A stretch of DNA of 64,000 nt from Paenibacillus_AQ nitricinens. GTDB taxonomy: Bacteria; Bacillota; Bacilli; Paenibacillales; Paenibacillaceae. Numbering within the stretch: the stretch's first letter is position 1; every line of letters begins with the position of its first letter. The notes under the pieces were generated by a model, which was not told the origin of the DNA, made no database searches, and was given only the letters and a program-made list of their open reading frames with translations. Positions 58,956-64,000 of this stretch are shown piece by piece. Position numbers and translations under genes: made by a program. Location of the stretch: positions 2,480,001 to 2,544,000 of the forward strand of contig NZ_CP183948.1 of assembly GCF_052056485.1 (NCBI RefSeq), in the 5' to 3' direction.

Positions 58956-61900
58956 TTAAAGAAGAGAGAGGGTGAAACGGAATGCATATGGGCGATTAGC
59001 TGGTAGAGTAAACTCTTCATGTGTCCGTGCGCCCCAACTGTCGTCACCGCCAACACCCATTTGCTTGTAGTTCACTCTCAGCACGCTTTTGTTCGAGAGA
59101 GGCAATTTATACACATGATCACTTGCTTCCAGCTCGTCAGGCATCCAAGGCAGGGCATTAATCTCCATAGGGATGGCGCTATCAAAATAAAGTCCTGAAC
59201 CATCGTTGGCTTCCGTTATTGAAGCAAATCTCACATCAGTCTTATTACCACACTCCTGCGGTCTGAGGTAAGGGACGAACTGGTCACTGACTTTGCCAGA
59301 ATAACGGCCCAGTGGTGCTCCAGTCTGTCTATCCCAATAATTCTCATGGGGTCCACGGCCGTACCATGACAAGGTATCAAGTCTTCCAGCAAGCACGAAC
59401 ATCATTCCGAACTCAGGAATTTCTGGCAGATCACTACTACCCGGATTCAGTTCTTGCAGGAACTCTATAGATCCGTCAGGGCGAATCTCATACTGAACCA
59501 GAAGGGTGGAATACGGATTCGTTGGCAGAAGGTAAGTGGTGGAAACGAAACAGAGATTTCCTTCGGTACTATAAACCATGCTCAACAGATTCCGCTCATT
59601 AGAAGCCTGCTTCCACACTGCACAGCGCTTTGGCAATCCATTGCCAAGATCATTATCCGTGACTGCTCTCCAGAAGTTAGGTCTTACGGGCTCAAGCAGA
59701 TGTTCTTTACCGGCAGCATGGTATGAGTTTAGCTCACCAGTTGCTTTATTAAAGCTTAGAGTGAAATTCTCACCCTGTACGCTCAATGCATCTTCATGTT
59801 CCTGCACATGTAACGTTCCATCCGTTGTTTTTGGAGCCTTTGTCACGATACGCGGGGACAGAATAAACTGTTCCCAAGCGATTTCGTGGTCAGCATCAGA
59901 CCAAGAAGTTTCTGAACGCTGAATGAAGGAGAGATTTAGAATAGCTTCGTGATCGCCTTTATGTGAAATCAGTTCATAAGGGATGGTGCATTCAACGATT
60001 TCTCCTGGTACAGCAGAGATTTGCAGCAAACCCTCTTGCGCAGCTACTCCGTCTAAAGTAACTTCCCATTTAAGTTCGTACTGTTTAATGTCGGTAAATA
60101 AAAAGTTATTATGAATCTGAAAGAGACCTTCACGGATATTTAAAGCAGTTACTTTAATATTTTGATAGCATTTTTTGACCTCAAATAGCTTTGGAGTAAC
60201 CGAACGATCGGCAAAAAGTAATCCGTTTCCGCTAAAGTTTCCATCATGTGGCGACTCACCAAAGTCACCGCCATATGCTAAATAGGGGACACCTTCGGAT
60301 GTTTTGGTTCGGATAGCCTGATCCACCCAATCCCAAATAAATGCACCTTGAAAAATATCGTACTTGTCAAACAAGTCCGTGTATAGGTGTAGCCCACCGC
60401 AGGAATTGCCCATAGCATGACTGTATTCGCAGATGATATAAGGCTTCTGAGGATGACTCAGCGCATATTTTTCAACATCGTGCGGTTTAGCATACATAGT
60501 CGACTCTATATCACTAGCTGCTTCCGACTCTCTGCAATGGAAGATCCCTTCATAATGAACAGGCCGTGTTGGGTCCGCTTCTCTCAGATAGTCATGCATG
60601 GCGATAAAATTATCACCACCGTAGGACTCATTCCCCAGTGACCAGATGATAACCGAAGGATGGTTCTTATCTCTTTGCATCATGGAGTCGCAACGGTCAA
60701 TCACATTGGCCCGCCATTCCGGTTTGCTGGCAGGTACATTTCCCTCATGTATTCCTTGTTGCCCGTACTGCCAAGTGCCGTGCGTCTCCAGATTGGTTTC
60801 ATCGATAACGTAAAGTCCGTATTCATCACAAAGCTCATACCAAATAGACTGATTCGGGTAGTGAGAGGTCCGAACCGCGTTAATATTATGTGTTTTCATC
60901 AGTTGGATATCTCGGATCATGTCGTCTTTGGATAGCGCACGTCCTGTGTCACAAGAGAACTCGTGCCGGTTAACGCCTTTAAGTACAATTCTTTTGCCGT
61001 TGATCTTCATAAGTCCGTCTTTGATCTCAAAGGTGCGGAATCCGACCTTACAGCTGACCGTTTCAATAGTGTTTCCTTTATCGTCAATAATGGAGAGAAC
61101 CAATGTATACAGATACGGTGTCTCAGCACTCCACTTATAAGGATCTTTTACATGCTCAGAAAGCTTGAAATGATGAACGCCCTCTTGATCCATGGAAGTA
61201 ACTGTAGATACTGGTGCCTCCCATACAGGCTGATCCTCTTTATTGTATAGCTGCATTTGGAGTGTATAAGGGCTTAGCTTCTGATCAAAGTATTTCTCCA
61301 TTTTGATGTCTACGTTTAAATCCGCATGAACGAAATCCTCATCCAGCTCGGTTTTAACGAAAAAATCAGCAACATGGACAGAAGGGGCCGTGTACAGATA
61401 GACCTCCCGAAAAATACCGCTAAGCCGCCAAAAATCTTGATCCTCCAGCCAACTGGCATCACACCAGCGATAGACCTCGACAGCTAGTTTATTATCACCA
61501 GTAACTAGATAAGGGGTAATATCGAACTCCGAAGGCGTAAAGGTGTCTTCACAGTATCCGACCAGTTCTCCGTTTACCCACACATAGAAAGCGGATTCAA
61601 CCCCCTGAAAGCTAAGGTATACAGGCTGACCGTTCCAAGATTCTGGTACAGTAAAGGTTCTGATGTACGAGCCCACGGGATTATATTTTGTCGGAGCAAA
61701 AGGTGGCTTGAGATCAGGTTCGGATTCCGCCCAAGGATAGCGCACATTCGTATATTGCGGGTAATCATAGCCATGGAACTGCCAGTGAGAAGGTACAGGA
61801 ATCGTAGCCCAATTGCTGCAATCGAAATGAGCTTTATAGAAATCCACGACTCGTAGATCCGGTGTTTCAGAAAAAGAGAACTTCCAAATACCATTAAGCG

Positions 61901-62069
61901 TTTTGTAGTATGGAGAGGCTTCTTTATCTCCCACCAGGGCTTGCGTTAGATTGCTATATGGGATCATGGAAGCATGTGCATCCAAGCGATTTAATTCGAA
62001 GATCTCCGGATTATTATTCCATTCTGGATAACCGTTTGCAGGAGGCTGGTAAACAAATTTTGCTCGCAT
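58956..62069 (-). CDS. lacZ: Beta-galactosidase, glycoside hydrolase family 2
   Basis: A 1037-residue LacZ-type enzyme with the five-domain plan: sugar-binding jelly roll (VPSHWQFHGYDYPQYTNVRYPW), Ig-like domain, TIM barrel with VIIWSLGNESYGG (acid/base Glu) and PYIICEYSHAMGNS (nucleophile Glu), second Ig-like domain and a C-terminal Bgal_small_N domain (WYGRGPHENYWDRQ). It hydrolyses terminal beta-galactosides and is cytoplasmic. AAGGAGAT lies 7 nt before the ATG. It is divergent from an AraC regulator that probably controls it. Confidence 0.96.
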   Translation of the reverse strand: MRAKFVYQPPANGYPEWNNNPEIFELNRLDAHASMIPYSNLTQALVGDKEASPYYKTLNGIWKFSFSETPDLRVVDFYKAHFDCSNWATIPVPSHWQFHGYDYPQYTNVRYPWAESEPDLKPPFAPTKYNPVGSYIRTFTVPESWNGQPVYLSFQGVESAFYVWVNGELVGYCEDTFTPSEFDITPYLVTGDNKLAVEVYRWCDASWLEDQDFWRLSGIFREVYLYTAPSVHVADFFVKTELDEDFVHADLNVDIKMEKYFDQKLSPYTLQMQLYNKEDQPVWEAPVSTVTSMDQEGVHHFKLSEHVKDPYKWSAETPYLYTLVLSIIDDKGNTIETVSCKVGFRTFEIKDGLMKINGKRIVLKGVNRHEFSCDTGRALSKDDMIRDIQLMKTHNINAVRTSHYPNQSIWYELCDEYGLYVIDETNLETHGTWQYGQQGIHEGNVPASKPEWRANVIDRCDSMMQRDKNHPSVIIWSLGNESYGGDNFIAMHDYLREADPTRPVHYEGIFHCRESEAASDIESTMYAKPHDVEKYALSHPQKPYIICEYSHAMGNSCGGLHLYTDLFDKYDIFQGAFIWDWVDQAIRTKTSEGVPYLAYGGDFGESPHDGNFSGNGLLFADRSVTPKLFEVKKCYQNIKVTALNIREGLFQIHNNFLFTDIKQYELKWEVTLDGVAAQEGLLQISAVPGEIVECTIPYELISHKGDHEAILNLSFIQRSETSWSDADHEIAWEQFILSPRIVTKAPKTTDGTLHVQEHEDALSVQGENFTLSFNKATGELNSYHAAGKEHLLEPVRPNFWRAVTDNDLGNGLPKRCAVWKQASNERNLLSMVYSTEGNLCFVSTTYLLPTNPYSTLLVQYEIRPDGSIEFLQELNPGSSDLPEIPEFGMMFVLAGRLDTLSWYGRGPHENYWDRQTGAPLGRYSGKVSDQFVPYLRPQECGNKTDVRFASITEANDGSGLYFDSAIPMEINALPWMPDELEASDHVYKLPLSNKSVLRVNYKQMGVGGDDSWGARTHEEFTLPANRPYAFRFTLSLL

Positions 62070-62185
62070 GAGTAAATCTCCTTTATAATAGTGATGTTAT
62101 TATATTCATATTATAGATTGGAGTAATGGTAAGAGATATAAAAGATTTTTCATCAAATATAACAAAATATGAAACGAGTGATCAG

Positions 62186-63007
62186 ATGGAGAGCAAAATA
62201 ATCTTTTGCCAAACGGAAGAGACGAATATGCTGCCGCTGTATGCTACAACCATTGGATTTTGGGAGCATCAGGCAGAAACCTTACGTCCTACCGGATTTC
62301 CGGACTATCAAATGCATCAGATTCATGAAGGCAAAGGCGAGCTTATCATTCAGGAGAAACGATATATTGTCGGCTCAGGGGATGTTTTCTTTTTGTTCCC
62401 GAATATTACGCATTCGTATGCGCCAATCAGCAGTAAGTGGAAGCTGTCATGGATTTCATTCAATGGTAGAGAGGCCGGTCAAATGCTGCTGTACGCAGGA
62501 ATTCGCGAATCAGGCCCTGCTAGGTTGAAGGAGGATAAATGGCTAAATCCTTTAAAAGAAATGCTCAACTTGTCAGATAACAATGATTTGGAAACGAATC
62601 TGGAACGATCCAAACAATTATACGCGCTGCTACTGGATTTAAAAAGTAACCTAGTTTCTCCTTTAAATGAAGCTCTTGAATTGGAGCGAATTAATCCGGT
62701 GTTGCGTCATATAGAAAGAAATCTTCATAGGTCCCTCCCATTAAAGGAACTTGCGGAGGTTATTGCAGTGTCGCCACAGTATTTATGTAGGCTGTTTCAA
62801 AAAACAATTCATGATCGACCTGTAACCTATATCAACAAGCAACGTATAAACTTGGGTAAACAACTAATGTCCAATGAACGAGATAAAAAAATGTATGAGA
62901 TTGCTCAGTTAGTGGGCTTCGAAAATGCCAGCTACTTTTGTCTAGTGTTTAAGCGGTTGACTGGAATGAGTCCAGAGCAATTTAAACAGCTGCATGGTTT
63001 GGACTAA
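62186..63007 (+). CDS. AraC family transcriptional regulator
   Basis: A regulator of about 273 residues. The cupin sensor holds FPDYQMHQIHEGKGEL and the C-terminus has two helix-turn-helix motifs (IAVSPQYLCRLFQKTIHD and VGFENASYFCLVFKRLTG). The start is uncertain: ATG at 62186 leaves 116 bp of shared promoter space with lacZ, while the ATG at 62126 has GGAG only 2 nt away. Divergence from lacZ suggests that it activates the beta-galactosidase gene. Confidence 0.87.
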   Translation: MESKIIFCQTEETNMLPLYATTIGFWEHQAETLRPTGFPDYQMHQIHEGKGELIIQEKRYIVGSGDVFFLFPNITHSYAPISSKWKLSWISFNGREAGQMLLYAGIRESGPARLKEDKWLNPLKEMLNLSDNNDLETNLERSKQLYALLLDLKSNLVSPLNEALELERINPVLRHIERNLHRSLPLKELAEVIAVSPQYLCRLFQKTIHDRPVTYINKQRINLGKQLMSNERDKKMYEIAQLVGFENASYFCLVFKRLTGMSPEQFKQLHGLD

Positions 63008-63216
63008 GGGCAATAGAGAATGCCTCTAAGCCCTATGATAAACGCTTACTTGTTAGCATCTAGCACTCCATGATATAGTTTAATTGAGTTCATATGTTGT
63101 ATTTTTCACGAATTCCGCTCATTTTTTTGCAATATGTGTATGTTCAATCTAATTCAATACATAGAACCAAATTTACGATCAGATATTTAGTTAAGCATCA
63201 GGAAGGAGTCATCAAT
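63008..63216. other. Intergenic region without recognised genes
   Basis: A 209-bp AT-rich stretch between the AraC gene and the truncated membrane-protein gene. TTGCAA followed 17 bp later by TAATTC is a weak promoter candidate for the downstream gene. No hairpin terminator was identified. Confidence 0.4.
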
Positions 63217-64000
63217 TTGAATGAGAAGTTAAAAGAGGCATATGAACGTTTGGACTTGCCTGTAGACATTAGCCGGGAGGAACTGAATAAAAAGTTTGAT
63301 TTGCACTTGAAACGCCGTAAATCAAATTCCTCAGAAACTGAGGCTACAGCCTATGAAGAAGAATTTCTTGCTTTCAAAACGATCCTAGACGGCTTGGATC
63401 AGCAGGAAATTCAGGAGGCAGAGGACAAGCGGCTAGAGAAATGGGGAGCATTTTCCGGCATAGCGCGTAAATCAGAGAATTTTTTTAGGCTATACAAAGT
63501 CCATACTTTTGTATCTATCATTGTGCTGTTAGTGCTAATCTTTGGAGGTAACGCTCTTTATAATCAATATCAAGCCAAAAAATATGAAGCTTCACTCCCG
63601 CCAGTGGATGTACATATCATGTTCTTAGGCAATTATGAATCCCAAGATCCATCAGGTAAGGATGAAGAGCTTAAACAAGAGATAGTCAATCGCTATCCGA
63701 CTTGGAAGCGGGTAAAGACGGATGTAGTGTACCTTCCCTCAACAGGTGGAACGGGTGGAGGAACATTAGACATGACTTATATTCAGCGCGCAATGGCGAT
63801 GCTGGCAGCGGAAAGACCTGATATCCTCATTTTGGATGATGCTACTTTTGATTGGATTGGACAACAGCAGGGACTTAAGAATCTGGAACCGTTTGTTAAA
63901 TCAGCGGGACTTCCTTTAGATGATATTCGTTTGAAACGTATAAAAAATACGGAGAACGGTGAAGAATGGATCACTGGCGTAGATATCACAGATACGAAAT
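63217..64000 (+). CDS. Membrane-anchored protein with J-domain-like N-terminus (3' end outside window)
   Basis: The TTG at 63217 has GGAAGGAG 9 nt upstream, and the frame is open to the window edge (261 residues visible). The N-terminal 70 residues are helical and resemble a degenerate J-domain (EAYERLDLPVDISREELNKK; no HPD motif seen). One transmembrane segment follows (about 97-118, VSIIVLLVLIFGGNALY), then an outward domain with PPVDVHIMFLG and ERPDILILDDATFDWIG, which resembles the first lobe of an extracellular solute-binding protein. I do not recognise the family with certainty. Confidence 0.7.
   Translation, partial: MNEKLKEAYERLDLPVDISREELNKKFDLHLKRRKSNSSETEATAYEEEFLAFKTILDGLDQQEIQEAEDKRLEKWGAFSGIARKSENFFRLYKVHTFVSIIVLLVLIFGGNALYNQYQAKKYEASLPPVDVHIMFLGNYESQDPSGKDEELKQEIVNRYPTWKRVKTDVVYLPSTGGTGGGTLDMTYIQRAMAMLAAERPDILILDDATFDWIGQQQGLKNLEPFVKSAGLPLDDIRLKRIKNTENGEEWITGVDITDTK

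Overview
The window looks like a chromosomal stretch of a Paenibacillus-type bacterium (low-to-moderate GC Bacillota). The reasons are a surface protein ending in three SLH modules, strong AAGGAGG ribosome binding sites with many TTG/GTG starts, YesM/YesN two-component genes next to an LplABC-type sugar importer, a YheC/YheD spore-coat-type ATP-grasp protein, many AraC regulators, CcpA cre-like sites and Fur boxes. No rRNA, tRNA, CRISPR array or prophage was seen. This taxonomic reading is inference from gene content.

Layout. 1-3.3 kb: 3' part of an SLH-anchored secreted protein. 3.4-10.5 kb: an AraC regulator divergent from a four-gene uronate-polysaccharide operon (DUF2264, heparinase II/III-like, GH88, DUF2264). 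10.8-12.3 kb: cardiolipin synthase. 12.3-16.5 kb: a compact L-2,3-diaminopropionate (DAP) locus with an ATP-grasp protein divergent from a fused adenylation-SbnA gene and sbnB. 16.6-21.5 kb: divergent GDSL esterase and GH115 alpha-glucuronidase, each with a cre-like site. 21.5-24.3 kb: AraC, TetR and a pectin-acetylesterase-family hydrolase. 24.4-42.3 kb: a mannoside island (GH38, YesM/YesN, ABC importer, GH125, a multidomain clan-A hydrolase, a second GH38). 42.5-48.1 kb: an IclR-controlled operon encoding a complete non-phosphorylating L-fucose/L-rhamnose-type pathway. 48.2-49.5 kb: an IS3-family element inside what was a 17-bp-stem terminator. 49.5-52.8 kb: MarR, a deletion scar joining a uvrA-like 5' end to a HAD-hydrolase 3' end, YdeI-like, DinB-like and a WYL regulator. 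52.9-55.8 kb: a TetR-controlled ABC exporter. 55.8-58.7 kb: a Fur-controlled siderophore-binding lipoprotein and a regulator carrying a paralogous binding domain. 58.9-63.0 kb: GH2 beta-galactosidase and an AraC regulator. 63.2-64 kb: a truncated membrane protein.

How the parts work together. Most of the window is glycan scavenging: uronate polymers, glucuronoxylan, pectin esters, mannose-rich glycans, a deoxyhexose and beta-galactosides, each with a local regulator and several probably under catabolite repression. The hydrolases other than the SLH and pectin-acetylesterase proteins lack signal peptides, so oligosaccharides are probably imported and trimmed inside the cell. The least ordinary locus is the DAP cluster, where an adenylate-forming enzyme is fused in frame to SbnA next to SbnB and opposite an ATP-grasp ligase-fold protein; it could make a small DAP-containing metabolite.
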